A DNA stretch of 64,000 bases from an uncultured Alistipes sp. (lineage in GTDB: Bacteria > Bacteroidota > Bacteroidia > Bacteroidales > UBA932). The notes under the pieces are model-generated. The model saw only the letters and a list, made by a program, of their open reading frames with translations. It made no database searches and was not told where the DNA came from. Made by a program: the position numbers and the translations under genes. The stretch spans positions 1 to 64,000 of the forward strand of contig UQUJ01000006.1 of assembly GCA_900544195.1 (NCBI GenBank). The letters run 5' to 3'. Each line of letters starts with the position of its first letter. The stretch's first letter is position 1. This document shows, piece after piece, positions 41,121-49,503 of this stretch.

Positions 41121-42938
41121 ATGAAAAGATTTCTTGTTATCCTTGCCGCGTGCTCGCTGATGGCGGCGGTTGTTTCGTGTGAATATGACTCGCCGGACAT
41201 CAGATTCCAGCAGACCACAACAATCACGAATGACTACAGTGAGGTCGTGAAGGCCCTTCAGGACCAGACACTGGCTCTCTCGAAAAAAATGGAACTCATG
41301 GAGGACGCCATGAAGAGCCAGACAATGACCATCTCTGAAAAGATGAATCTTCTTGATGAGGCCTTGAGGAACCTATCCTTGACCCTTTCCCAGAAGATGG
41401 AACTCTTGACAAAGGCCTATGAGAACGGAGTCCTGAAGTACGAGGAAATGACCGGCAAACTGATCGGCGAGATTAATTCCATGAATATATCCACGGCGGA
41501 GAAACTTGACGCTGTCAAGAAGGCCATCGAGGCTCAGTCTTCCGACCTTTGCGCCAAGCTTGACTTGATAGGGAAGGCTCTCGCTCTTATCGAGAAGACC
41601 GCCGGTGAGGGCTTTGACAGCAACGTTCAGGCTTTGGCTCTTGTGAAGGCGGCGATTGAGTCGCTTTCCGGGTCGCTGGAGGAGAAGCTCGCGGCCGTTG
41701 AGAAGGCGGTGAGGGATCAGACGACGGATCTTAGCGCGAAGCTGGTTCTTATAGAGGGGACGGTCAAGGCCGGATTTGCCGACAACGCGAAGGCGATTGA
41801 TCTTGTCAAGGATGCCATCGGCTCGCTTCAGGGTTCTCTGGAGGAGAAACTTGCGGCTGTCGAGAAGGCAGTGAAGGACCAGACGACGGATCTTAGCGCC
41901 AAGCTGGTTCTTATCGAGGGTGCGGTCAAGACTGGTCTTGCGGACAATGCTGAGGCGATTAAACTTGTGAAACAGGCGGTAGAGTCTCTTGAAGGAACTG
42001 TCGAAGAAAAACTTAAGGCTATCAATGAGACAATAGAAAGCCAGACCAATACCCTGTCCGGGAAACTTGCCGCGATTCAGGGTTCGTTGGATGCCGGTCT
42101 TGTGGGAGAAGACAGCACGCTCGGCCTTGTGAAGAAGGCTATAGATGCCTTGAACGCTACTGCGGGAACGGCCAATGATAAACTGGACGCCATCAAGAAT
42201 GCGATCGACTCGCCTACTTCTGGGCTTAACGTGAAGCTTGAGGCTATAGAAGAGGCTTTGTCTCAGGGGCTGATTGATGTGACTAAGAAGCAGGATTTGA
42301 TTCTGGCCGCACTCAACAGTGCGTCGACATACCATTTCACTGATGATGAACTTCTTGAGAAGGGGCAGGATTATTTATTGGTTGACGCCGCCTTCTGGGA
42401 GGCCAATCACGAGAACTATGAGGTGGTAAGGAAACTTAAGGAGTTGATTAAGTTATCTGTGCCACATAAATATAAGTTCTGGATCAAACTACCTTCCGGC
42501 AAGTACCCGATATCAGGCTCCGAGGACACAAGTTTTTATGGCCCCCTTTACACCGAAGGAGGAATTATGAAAGACATCATGAACTCGGGAGAAGTGATTC
42601 TTGCGGTTGATTGTGACTCTTATCTCAATCCGAAGTGGCACACTGTAAATGGACACAAATGTTACTATCTTAAGAAAGTCCATAAAGGTTGCAGATACAA
42701 TTTTGTAGTGAAAGTGGGCGAAAGGGCTGCCGGCAAGAAACTCAAGGTGGAGGGTATGAATTCCAAAGATCGTTTCATTCAAGTCACTTATGCTCAAGTT
42801 GGGGAATGCATTGAATATTGGCATCGGTCTGATGCGGTAAAGACCAGAACAGGAGTATGGGGATTTCAAGAGTTGCAGTATTACCCGTATCAATACCCGG
42901 ATAATTCCGTAGAGTTTATAATAGTCGAAGATAATTAG
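41121..42938 (+). CDS. Coiled-coil lipoprotein with 54-residue repeats
   Basis: The 605-residue lipoprotein has the signal MKRFLVILAACSLMAAVVSC. Residues ~35-400 are a long amphipathic coiled-coil region. It is built from ~54-residue repeats of the form SLEEKLAAVEKAVxDQTTDL-SAKLVLIEGxVKxGxADNAxAI; two neighbouring copies are almost identical in DNA and a third has diverged. The last ~200 residues form a compact globular domain (TYHFTDDELLEKGQDYLLVDAAFWEAN...YKFWIKLPSGKYPISG...) that I do not recognise. It looks like a surface or periplasmic stalk holding a C-terminal head. It is co-oriented with an OmpA-family protein 15 bases downstream, a likely partner. Repeat copy number may vary between strains. 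Confidence 0.8.
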   Translation: MKRFLVILAACSLMAAVVSCEYDSPDIRFQQTTTITNDYSEVVKALQDQTLALSKKMELMEDAMKSQTMTISEKMNLLDEALRNLSLTLSQKMELLTKAYENGVLKYEEMTGKLIGEINSMNISTAEKLDAVKKAIEAQSSDLCAKLDLIGKALALIEKTAGEGFDSNVQALALVKAAIESLSGSLEEKLAAVEKAVRDQTTDLSAKLVLIEGTVKAGFADNAKAIDLVKDAIGSLQGSLEEKLAAVEKAVKDQTTDLSAKLVLIEGAVKTGLADNAEAIKLVKQAVESLEGTVEEKLKAINETIESQTNTLSGKLAAIQGSLDAGLVGEDSTLGLVKKAIDALNATAGTANDKLDAIKNAIDSPTSGLNVKLEAIEEALSQGLIDVTKKQDLILAALNSASTYHFTDDELLEKGQDYLLVDAAFWEANHENYEVVRKLKELIKLSVPHKYKFWIKLPSGKYPISGSEDTSFYGPLYTEGGIMKDIMNSGEVILAVDCDSYLNPKWHTVNGHKCYYLKKVHKGCRYNFVVKVGERAAGKKLKVEGMNSKDRFIQVTYAQVGECIEYWHRSDAVKTRTGVWGFQELQYYPYQYPDNSVEFIIVEDN

Positions 42939-42953
42939 TACCATCCGCTACTT

Positions 42954-44255
42954 ATGAAAAGATATTTGACAATCATAATGTTGGCCTTGTCCTCGGGTCT
43001 CTTCGCTGATGTGGTGGCGCAGGAGCGGGGGAACAGTGCTTACCGTACCGCCACATGGAGCCTTTATGCCGAGGGCGGCGCAACAATGGCGCACGGACTG
43101 GGAATGTCAAGCGTGGATGCGGCGCCGGGCATGAATATATTCCCGGAGATCGGGGCCGGTGTCTCGTTCAACATCCGTCCGTGGATCAGATTGGGTGTGA
43201 ACTACGATTTTTCCAAATATGCCCGTGAGCAGAGATTCTCCGAGTTCCAGCCATTGGAGATTCCAGCCGGTGAGGGAACGCTTTCAGAGCAATACGGTGG
43301 CCTTGTGTATTCGAAGATGTGGACGCATTATCATGCCGCTGACCTGACCCTTGAGTTCAATATCATGGAACTGTGGAGAAACCGTCAGGACAGACGCCTC
43401 AACCTTTATGCGGGAGCCGGTTTCGGCTGGCTTTTCGCCAGTGGCAACACCTACGACATCTCGATGGGACATGAGCGTTGGAGCGGGTCGTACAAGGAGA
43501 CGATAAATACTTGGCTGGATGCGGTGAACTCCAGGCATAAGTACGATGTCGGTTATGTTCCGATGCTGCTGTCCGCCGAGTTTGACGTGAGTCCCGTGGT
43601 GACTGTGGGCGTTCAGGGCAACTACAAGCGGCTTCTCAGTCGCGACAACGCTCCCAAAGGAATTGGCACAGCATCTGTTGTCTTGAGACTGAATATTTTA
43701 GGCTCAAAATCCGGCTACAGGAGCACCGGGCGCAAGTTGCGTGAATCCGAGCTTGCCTTGGCCGCGATGACCGTGGCCGGGGCGGCGGCCAAGGCGGACT
43801 GTGAGGCTTCCGGCAAAGCCAAGGATGAGGCTCTCGCATCTGCCAAGACCGAGAACGCCGCGCTGAAGTCCCGGGTGGAGGCCCTTGAGAAAGAAAACGC
43901 AGGGCTTAAGGCGCGCCGCACCAATGAGGTTCTTCAGGATCTTACCGTTCAGTTCTCCAATGACAGTTTCAAGCTCAGCGCTGCCGCAAAGACTGATCTT
44001 GAAGCTTTCGCCGGACGGCTTAAGTCCACGGAGGGCGTTGAGCTTGTCGTTGTCGGAGAGGCTTCAGCCACCGGGAACAGCGGACATAACCAGCGGCTCA
44101 GCGAACTTCGTATTGAGACTGTGCTGGACTATCTGCGGAGACAGGGCATTGATTGCAGCCGTGCCCTCCGCCAGCCTCTCGGCGATTCCGCCGGTGACGC
44201 CTCCGACTCTGCCCGCCGTGCGACTATCCTTGTTGTTGTCTCCCGTGGAGAGTAA
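42954..44255 (+). CDS. OmpA-family outer-membrane protein
   Basis: The 433-residue protein has a signal peptide (YLTIIMLALSSGLFADVVAQ). An eight-strand-type N-terminal barrel follows (WSLYAEGGATMAHG...RPWIRLGVNYDFSKY...LNLYAGAGFGWLFASG). A coiled-coil linker comes next (ALASAKTENAALKSRVEALEKENAGLKAR). The C-terminal OmpA domain (VQFSNDSFKLSAAAKTDLEAFAGRL...VVGEASATGNSGHNQRLSELRIETVLDYLRRQGI) binds peptidoglycan. In the OmpA domain the usual G-x-T-D-x-x-G is changed to GEASATGNSG. It is probably made with the preceding coiled-coil lipoprotein and anchors the envelope. Confidence 0.88.
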   Translation: MKRYLTIIMLALSSGLFADVVAQERGNSAYRTATWSLYAEGGATMAHGLGMSSVDAAPGMNIFPEIGAGVSFNIRPWIRLGVNYDFSKYAREQRFSEFQPLEIPAGEGTLSEQYGGLVYSKMWTHYHAADLTLEFNIMELWRNRQDRRLNLYAGAGFGWLFASGNTYDISMGHERWSGSYKETINTWLDAVNSRHKYDVGYVPMLLSAEFDVSPVVTVGVQGNYKRLLSRDNAPKGIGTASVVLRLNILGSKSGYRSTGRKLRESELALAAMTVAGAAAKADCEASGKAKDEALASAKTENAALKSRVEALEKENAGLKARRTNEVLQDLTVQFSNDSFKLSAAAKTDLEAFAGRLKSTEGVELVVVGEASATGNSGHNQRLSELRIETVLDYLRRQGIDCSRALRQPLGDSAGDASDSARRATILVVVSRGE

Positions 44256-44282
44256 GTAGTTAATAATCAGCAAATTGAAAAG

Positions 44283-44315
44283 ATGTCCTCCTGCCCATAA
44301 CGGGTAGGAGGACAT
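44283..44315 (+). terminator. Terminator-like hairpin after the OmpA gene
   Basis: ATGTCCTCCT-GCCC pairs with GGGT-AGGAGGACAT around a 5-base loop. Only a weak T stretch follows (TAGCTTAATATT). Confidence 0.55.
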
Positions 44316-44378
44316 TAGCTTAATATTAAGATATTCAGATAGTTATCTTCCACTGTGGAACGGGGTGGGGTGGGGGGA

Positions 44379-44485
44379 ATGGTGGTGCGGCAAACCTTGG
44401 CCATCCACGGCTATTAGCGGGAGGGATCCAGCTATAGGCTGGGAGGGACGGAGCGCAAAGCGCGTAGGGTTTGCCGTGCCACCAT
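44379..44485. repeat. 107-bp palindromic element between convergent genes
   Basis: The end arms ATGGTGGTGCGGCAAACC (44379-44396) and GGTTTGCCGTGCCACCAT (44468-44485) are inverted repeats matching at 16 of 18 positions. They enclose a GC-rich middle that itself contains small hairpins (GAGCGCAAAGCGC). It lies just beyond the phosphate-transporter stop codon. It is probably another dispersed MITE- or REP-like element; a structured RNA is possible. Confidence 0.6.
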
Positions 44486-44495
44486 ACCCTGCTCA

Positions 44496-46733
44496 CTACT
44501 CCCGGAAGCCTTTGGAGGCGCGGAGGAGGTGGCGGAGGGAGCTGGTGAGCTCGCGGGTCTCCTGCAGGAGGTTCAGGTAGAGGTAGGCGACGGTGATGTT
44601 CTCTTTGGAGGACTGCATCCGCTGCATCTGGGCCTCACGGGCTTTCTCAAGGCAATCCTTGAGTTCCTCGGCCTCGCGGCGGACATCATCAACCTCGTCG
44701 TAGGAATCTGTCTGGAGAATCTTCCCGGTGCGTCTCAGGAGGAACAGTACCGTGTCCCTCAATGGGATATATTCCTTGACCTGCTCCTTGCTCAGCGGCA
44801 CGAAGTTGTTGTCCACGTGTTCCTCACAAGGGTCGGCGATACGCCTCAGGCAGTATAGGATCTCTTCACAGGAGTTCCTGCCGAGATGGAACCATGTGTT
44901 CTTCTCCATGGCGACCTCCGGATCGATCCTGCGGAAGCCGACCATCTCCTTGCGGCGGCAGTTCTTCAGCTCGTCCCTCTTGCGTCTCATTGTCTCTTCT
45001 GCCTTGTGCAGCATTCCGAGATTCTCCTTGATGAAGCCATCGGTGATCTGGCGGAAGGTCGTGTTGACATATTCAAGGAAGTCGGACTGACTGTCGGCTA
45101 TGTGCTTGCTCAGAAGAGTAAGAATCTCGCCCTTGTCGGTGCTGAGCATCATCTGGTTGAAAGTGATGTCGCCGTTTTCTTCCTCAGCCTTTTTCTTGTA
45201 GCGTACGTTGCTTCGGATTAGCAGGAAGATCGCGAGAGCCATCATCACGCAGGCGGCCACGAATCCGCCGACGTGCATCAGCATCGCCACGAGGAAGCAG
45301 AGAATGAAGGCCGCTCCGGCTGTGATGAACCAGCCTCCGATGACGGAGACGACACCAGTCACTCTATAGACAGCGCTCTCTCGTCCCCAGGCACGGTCGG
45401 CCAGAGAGGAACCCATCGCTACCATGAATGTGACGTAAGTTGTTGAAAGAGGTAGTTTAAGGGATGTTCCGAGGGCTATCAGCAGACCTGCCACAACCAG
45501 ATTGACCGTGGCCCTGACCTCATCGAACGCCGCTCCTTCCGGAAGTCTGGCCTCGTCGGTGTTGAAACGCTTCTCGCACCAGGCCTTGACGTTGTCCGGC
45601 ACGACATCCTGGAAGAAATTGGCGGTGTTGTTGGAGAATCTGACCAGAACCCGGGCTATCTTCGACGAGCCGAACATCTCGTCACCCTCGCTCTGCCTGG
45701 AAAGGTCCACGGAGGTCTTGATCACGTTGTGGGCTTTCTTCGATGTCGCGAGCGAGAACACCATCACCGCGCCTGCCGCCACAAGGAATATCATCGGACT
45801 TTTGGCCGGTCCCTCAAGGGATGACATCATGAAGGTGGAAGGGTCCGAGGCTCCGCTTGCGGCAAAGTCAGTGTAGGCGGAATATCCCGCCAGAGGCACT
45901 CCGATGAAGTTGACGAGGTCGTTGCCGGCGAATGCCATCGCAAGGGCGAAAGTTCCCATCAGTACCAGAATCTTGAACACATTGACTTTCAAGAAATAGA
46001 GAAACTGCATGATGGCTGTTGACGCGAGGAAGCATATTCCCAGAATGGCAAGGGTGTGATTTTGGATATATTCGTAGATTTCCGGCGTGACGAAAGACAT
46101 GCTTTTGATGCCTTTGAACAGCATGAAGTAGAAGATGGCTGTGGTGGCGACGCCCCCGAATATTCCTATCTTCCACTTGAGGTTCTTCTTGTAGGTGAAT
46201 GTGAAGACAAGACGGGAGATGTACTGCAGGACGATTCCGAAGAAGAACGCTATGGCGACGGAAACGAATATGGCCATGATCATGCCGAGCGCCTTCTCCG
46301 TGTTCATCAGGTCGCCTATCGTTAGTCCGGTGGTGTCGTTCGCCAGCTTCAGAAGCACGAATGCCGTGGTGCCTCCAAGCAGCTCAAACACAAGGGAGAC
46401 CGTCGTGGATGTCGGCAGTCCGAGGTTGTTGAATATGTCAAGCAGGATCACGTCGGAGATCATCACGGCGAGGAAGATGAACATCAGCTCCTTCAGGGAG
46501 AACATCGCCGGATGGAATACTCCATTCCTTGCGACTTCCATCATTCCGTTGCTCATCGTCGCTCCCATGAACACTCCGACAGCGGCCACGATGATGATTG
46601 TCCTGAACTTGGCCACTTTGGCGCCTATCGCTGAGTTCAGGAAGTTGACAGCATCGTTGCTGACTCCGACCATCAGGTCGAACACCGCCAGCACGAACAG
46701 GAACACCACAAACACAAGGTAAATCTCACTCAT
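44496..46733 (-). CDS. PiT-family inorganic phosphate transporter with C-terminal PhoU-like domain
   Basis: The 745-residue membrane protein belongs to the PiT (Pfam PHO4) family. Its N-terminal signature is FDLMVGVSNDAVNFLNSAIGAKVA and the inverted-repeat counterpart is LKLPLSTTYVTFMVAMGSSLADRAWGRE. About ten or more hydrophobic helices are seen. The last ~200 residues are a soluble helical domain (GEILTLLSKHIADSQSDFLEYVNTTFRQITDGFIKENLGML...) resembling PhoU, fused in many Bacteroidota homologues. It imports phosphate with H+ or Na+. It is a single gene. Confidence 0.9.
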   Translation of the reverse strand: MSEIYLVFVVFLFVLAVFDLMVGVSNDAVNFLNSAIGAKVAKFRTIIIVAAVGVFMGATMSNGMMEVARNGVFHPAMFSLKELMFIFLAVMISDVILLDIFNNLGLPTSTTVSLVFELLGGTTAFVLLKLANDTTGLTIGDLMNTEKALGMIMAIFVSVAIAFFFGIVLQYISRLVFTFTYKKNLKWKIGIFGGVATTAIFYFMLFKGIKSMSFVTPEIYEYIQNHTLAILGICFLASTAIMQFLYFLKVNVFKILVLMGTFALAMAFAGNDLVNFIGVPLAGYSAYTDFAASGASDPSTFMMSSLEGPAKSPMIFLVAAGAVMVFSLATSKKAHNVIKTSVDLSRQSEGDEMFGSSKIARVLVRFSNNTANFFQDVVPDNVKAWCEKRFNTDEARLPEGAAFDEVRATVNLVVAGLLIALGTSLKLPLSTTYVTFMVAMGSSLADRAWGRESAVYRVTGVVSVIGGWFITAGAAFILCFLVAMLMHVGGFVAACVMMALAIFLLIRSNVRYKKKAEEENGDITFNQMMLSTDKGEILTLLSKHIADSQSDFLEYVNTTFRQITDGFIKENLGMLHKAEETMRRKRDELKNCRRKEMVGFRRIDPEVAMEKNTWFHLGRNSCEEILYCLRRIADPCEEHVDNNFVPLSKEQVKEYIPLRDTVLFLLRRTGKILQTDSYDEVDDVRREAEELKDCLEKAREAQMQRMQSSKENITVAYLYLNLLQETRELTSSLRHLLRASKGFRE

Positions 46734-46790
46734 GATAATTCACTATCTTTCATTTCGGGTGCAAAATTCACCATAAAATGTTACCGGACG

Positions 46791-46881
46791 GTTGCAACCG
46801 TGTTACATTTCGGTTACAATCCTCGCCGGGGAGTACCATCGTTGTGATCCGTTGCAACCGTGTTACATTTCGGTTACAATC
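46791..46881 (+). repeat. Two 31-bp direct repeats, 29 bp apart
   Basis: Copies at 46791-46821 and 46851-46881 are identical over 31 bases. Each is partly palindromic: TTGCAACCG and CGGTTACAA around a 10-base centre. The period is exactly 60 bases. They lie about 60 bases upstream of the phosphate transporter start, on the far side from its coding region, so an operator pair is possible. A degenerate two-repeat CRISPR is an alternative, but no cas gene or further repeat is present. Confidence 0.7.
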
Positions 46882-46929
46882 TATTGTTTGTATTGGTGGC
46901 GTTTCGACAGGCCCAAAGCATAGCCACTT

Positions 46930-46999
46930 GACAGCGGAAAAATCAAATGGCGGATTTTGCACGTTACCAAAATCCGCCATTTGCCTTTTTTCCGCTGTC
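46930..46999. repeat. Family A long hairpin, copy A4
   Basis: This 70-base palindrome runs GACAGCGG...CCGCTGTC with the core ATTTTGCACGTTACCAAAAT. A degenerate family B word (TTTCGACAGGCCC) lies 17 bases before it. The gap 46734-47143 holds this element, the 31-bp repeats and the gpmA terminator, and no gene. Confidence 0.85.
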
Positions 47000-47090
47000 A
47001 TCAAACACGGTAGAGGCCGGCTTATGATTGTGTGTGCCCCCTGTCTGGGTATAATGTTCCAACCCTTGAACCGAAGTGACTGCACAACAT

Positions 47091-47121
47091 AAAAATCCCT
47101 CTGAAAGATTTCCAGAGGGAT
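47091..47121 (-). terminator. Terminator of gpmA
   Basis: On the minus strand ATCCCTCTG pairs with CAGAGGGAT and is followed by TTTTT. It lies 23 bases past the gpmA stop codon. Confidence 0.8.
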
Positions 47122-47143
47122 AGCAAATGGATGTGTCGGAAAA

Positions 47144-47890
47144 TTATTTAGCCTTACCCTGCTTGGCGACCGCCTCCTGCTTGCGCTTCAACTCCTCGGG
47201 ATCAGCAAGATAGTAATCCTTCACGAGGTTGAGGTCATCATCGAACTCGAAGACGTAAGGAGTGGCTGTAGGGATGTTGAGGCCGACGATGTCAGCGTCA
47301 GAGATTCCCTTGAGGTGCTTCACAACGCCACGAAGGCTGTTGCCGTGAGCCACAACCACGATGTTGTCGTGCTGCTTGAGGGCAGGGAAGATCTCGCACT
47401 CCCAGTAAGGCATAACACGCTCGATGCAGTTCTTGAGAGCCTCTGTGCGAGGAATGTACTGGTCTGGAACGAGGGCGTAGCGAGGATCCTTTGTGGCGCT
47501 GTTAGGGTCGTCCTCCGGAAGGTTGTGCGGAGCCACGTCGAAGCTGCGGCGCCAGATGAGCACCTGCTCGTCGCCGTACTTCTGGGCGGTCTCGGCCTTG
47601 TTGAGTCCCTGAAGCATGCCGTAGTGCTTCTCGTTGAGTCTCCAGGTCTTCTTTACAGGGATCCAGTCGAGATCCATAGCGTCGAGGACGTTGTTGAGGG
47701 TCTTGATGGCTCTCTTAAGATAAGAGGTGTAGGCCACCTCGAAGGTGATGCCGGCCTCTTTGAGGGCCTTTCCGGCGTCGAGGGCTTCCTGAACGCCCTT
47801 CTCGCTGAGGTCAACGTTGGTCCAGCCTGTGAACCTGTTCTCCTTGTTCCACTGGCTTTCGCCGTGACGGATAAGTACTATTCTTTTCAT
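47144..47890 (-). CDS. gpmA: 2,3-bisphosphoglycerate-dependent phosphoglycerate mutase
   Basis: This glycolytic enzyme interconverts 3- and 2-phosphoglycerate via a phosphohistidine. The catalytic block is VLIRHGESQWNKENRFTGW at residues 4-22, with His9 phosphorylated. Further family blocks are YTSYLKRAIKTLN, RLNEKHYGMLQGLNKAETAQKYG, RRSFDVAPH and VVVAHGNSLRGVVKHL with the second active-site histidine. The 248 residues are the normal length. It has its own terminator. Confidence 0.97.
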   Translation of the reverse strand: MKRIVLIRHGESQWNKENRFTGWTNVDLSEKGVQEALDAGKALKEAGITFEVAYTSYLKRAIKTLNNVLDAMDLDWIPVKKTWRLNEKHYGMLQGLNKAETAQKYGDEQVLIWRRSFDVAPHNLPEDDPNSATKDPRYALVPDQYIPRTEALKNCIERVMPYWECEIFPALKQHDNIVVVAHGNSLRGVVKHLKGISDADIVGLNIPTATPYVFEFDDDLNLVKDYYLADPEELKRKQEAVAKQGKAK

Positions 47891-47933
47891 ATTCCTAAAA
47901 ATTTTGGTTTTTTACTTTTTATTCCGCAGTCGC

Positions 47934-47988
47934 TTCGGCAGGCTCAGTGACCACAGACTCTCAGTCACAGGGCTTGTCGAAGTGACCA
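47934..47988. repeat. Family B palindrome, copy B5
   Basis: CTTCGGCAGGCTCAGTGACC (47934-47953) faces CTCAGTCACAGGGCTTGTCG-AAG. It lies between gpmA and the antiporter gene, with both arms present as in the two copies inside the rhamnosidase. Confidence 0.75.
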
Positions 47989-48011
47989 TAAAGGGCTGCA
48001 AATTTACATCA

Positions 48012-49502
48012 TTATTCCGATTCGTCAAACTGGTTGCCCATAATCATGAGCAGCTTGTCGCCCACCTTTAGCTTGACCGAACCGTCCGGAACAATCAGCT
48101 CGCCGTCTCTCTTGATCATCACAACACGGGTTCCCTCCGGTAACGCAACCTCCTTAAGTGTGTCACCGGCAGCGAGATCCGTCTCCGTCAGCCTGTGGTC
48201 CATCAGCTTGCCGGCCTCCTCCGGGATCTCGATTCCGAATGTCTCCGGAGCCTTCTCCTGAGGCAGGGCAAGGTTCAGCTTGCGCGCCACCGCAGGAATG
48301 CTCATGCCTTGGATCAGCATGGAAACCATCGTGATGAAGAATACGATGTTGAAGATCTGTCCGGAGCCCGGAATGTCAGCCACGACAGTGAATATGGCGA
48401 AGATGATCGGAGTGGCTCCTTTCAGACCTACCCAGGAGATGAACACCCTTGCCCTGAACGAGAGCTTCCTGAAAGGCAGGAGCGAGATGAACACCGCCAA
48501 CGGACGGCCTATAAAAGTAAGGAATATTCCGATGAGAAGTGCCACGGGAGCCACGGACAGCATCTCCTTAGGGTTCACGAGAAGCCCAAGCGTGAGGAAC
48601 ATTCCCATCTGCATCAGCCAGGTGACCGTGTCGCTGAACCTGAAGACCTCTCTCTTGTGGGCCATCGGCTTGTTGCCTATGATCACACCGGCGAGGTAGA
48701 TGGCGAGGAATCCGTTGCCGTTGACGAGTCCGGTGATCGAGTAGATGAAGAACCCGATGCTCAGCACGAGGATGGCATAAAGTGAGGCTCCGTTCAGTTT
48801 CAGTTTCCCGAGAGCCCAAGAGAAAGCCCTGCCGAGACCCACACCCATAATAGCTCCGATTCCAAGCTGCATCGTGAATGTCAGCAAGGCGTTGCCGATC
48901 ATCCGTGGGTAGTCGATGTCGATTCCGGATGCCGGCTCGAAAAGCTGCTGGGCGCATTGGATCAGCACGATGGTGATGACGTAGGCCATCGGGTCGTTGG
49001 AACCGGACTCCAGCTCAAGGACCGGCTGGAGGTTCTCCTTCAGCTTCATCTTTGCGTTCCTCAGGATGTTGAACACTGACGCTGAGTCGGTTGACGACAT
49101 CACGGCCGCAAGCAGAAAGCACATCACGGTGGACATTCCCTCGGAGAGGTGTCCCACCCTTGTCAACAGATAAATGAATCCGCCCGTGAACAAGGCCGTC
49201 AGGAACACCCCGACGGAGGACAGCACGATTCCTTCTTTTAGTACGGGTTTTATCGTGTCGAACTTCGTCTCAAGACCGCCGCAGTATAGGATTACACATA
49301 GCGCTATGGTACCGATGAACTGTGCGATGTGGAAATTGTCGAACGCGAGTCCTAATCCATCGACACCGAACGCCATTCCGACGACGATGAACAGGAGCAG
49401 GACCGGGATTCCGAACTTGAAACCGGCCCTGCTGATGAGTATCGCTGTGAAAATCAGTACGGAACCTATAAGGAGTATGTTCTCCGGAGAAAACTGTAGC
49501 AT
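48012..49502 (-). CDS. cvrA: Potassium/proton antiporter (CPA1, NhaP2/CvrA-like)
   Basis: The 496-residue inner-membrane antiporter has about 12 hydrophobic helices. The CPA core includes LLFIVVGMAFGVDGLGL, LAAVMSSTDSASVFNIL and LELESGSNDPMAYVITIVLIQ with the ion-binding Asp. WVGLKGATPIIFAIF is near the end of the membrane part. A C-terminal cytosolic TrkA-C domain (GDTLKEVALPEGTRVVMIKRDGELIVPDGSVKLKVGDKLLMIMG) probably senses nucleotide or ions. It follows nth by one base, the last gene of an ftsE-nth-cvrA operon. Confidence 0.9.
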   Translation of the reverse strand: MLQFSPENILLIGSVLIFTAILISRAGFKFGIPVLLLFIVVGMAFGVDGLGLAFDNFHIAQFIGTIALCVILYCGGLETKFDTIKPVLKEGIVLSSVGVFLTALFTGGFIYLLTRVGHLSEGMSTVMCFLLAAVMSSTDSASVFNILRNAKMKLKENLQPVLELESGSNDPMAYVITIVLIQCAQQLFEPASGIDIDYPRMIGNALLTFTMQLGIGAIMGVGLGRAFSWALGKLKLNGASLYAILVLSIGFFIYSITGLVNGNGFLAIYLAGVIIGNKPMAHKREVFRFSDTVTWLMQMGMFLTLGLLVNPKEMLSVAPVALLIGIFLTFIGRPLAVFISLLPFRKLSFRARVFISWVGLKGATPIIFAIFTVVADIPGSGQIFNIVFFITMVSMLIQGMSIPAVARKLNLALPQEKAPETFGIEIPEEAGKLMDHRLTETDLAAGDTLKEVALPEGTRVVMIKRDGELIVPDGSVKLKVGDKLLMIMGNQFDESE

Positions 49503-49503
49503 A

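Noticed and set aside
41373..42335. A 320-codon minus-strand frame over the coiled-coil lipoprotein
   Set aside because: It mirrors the internal repeats of the plus-strand gene and shows no domain.
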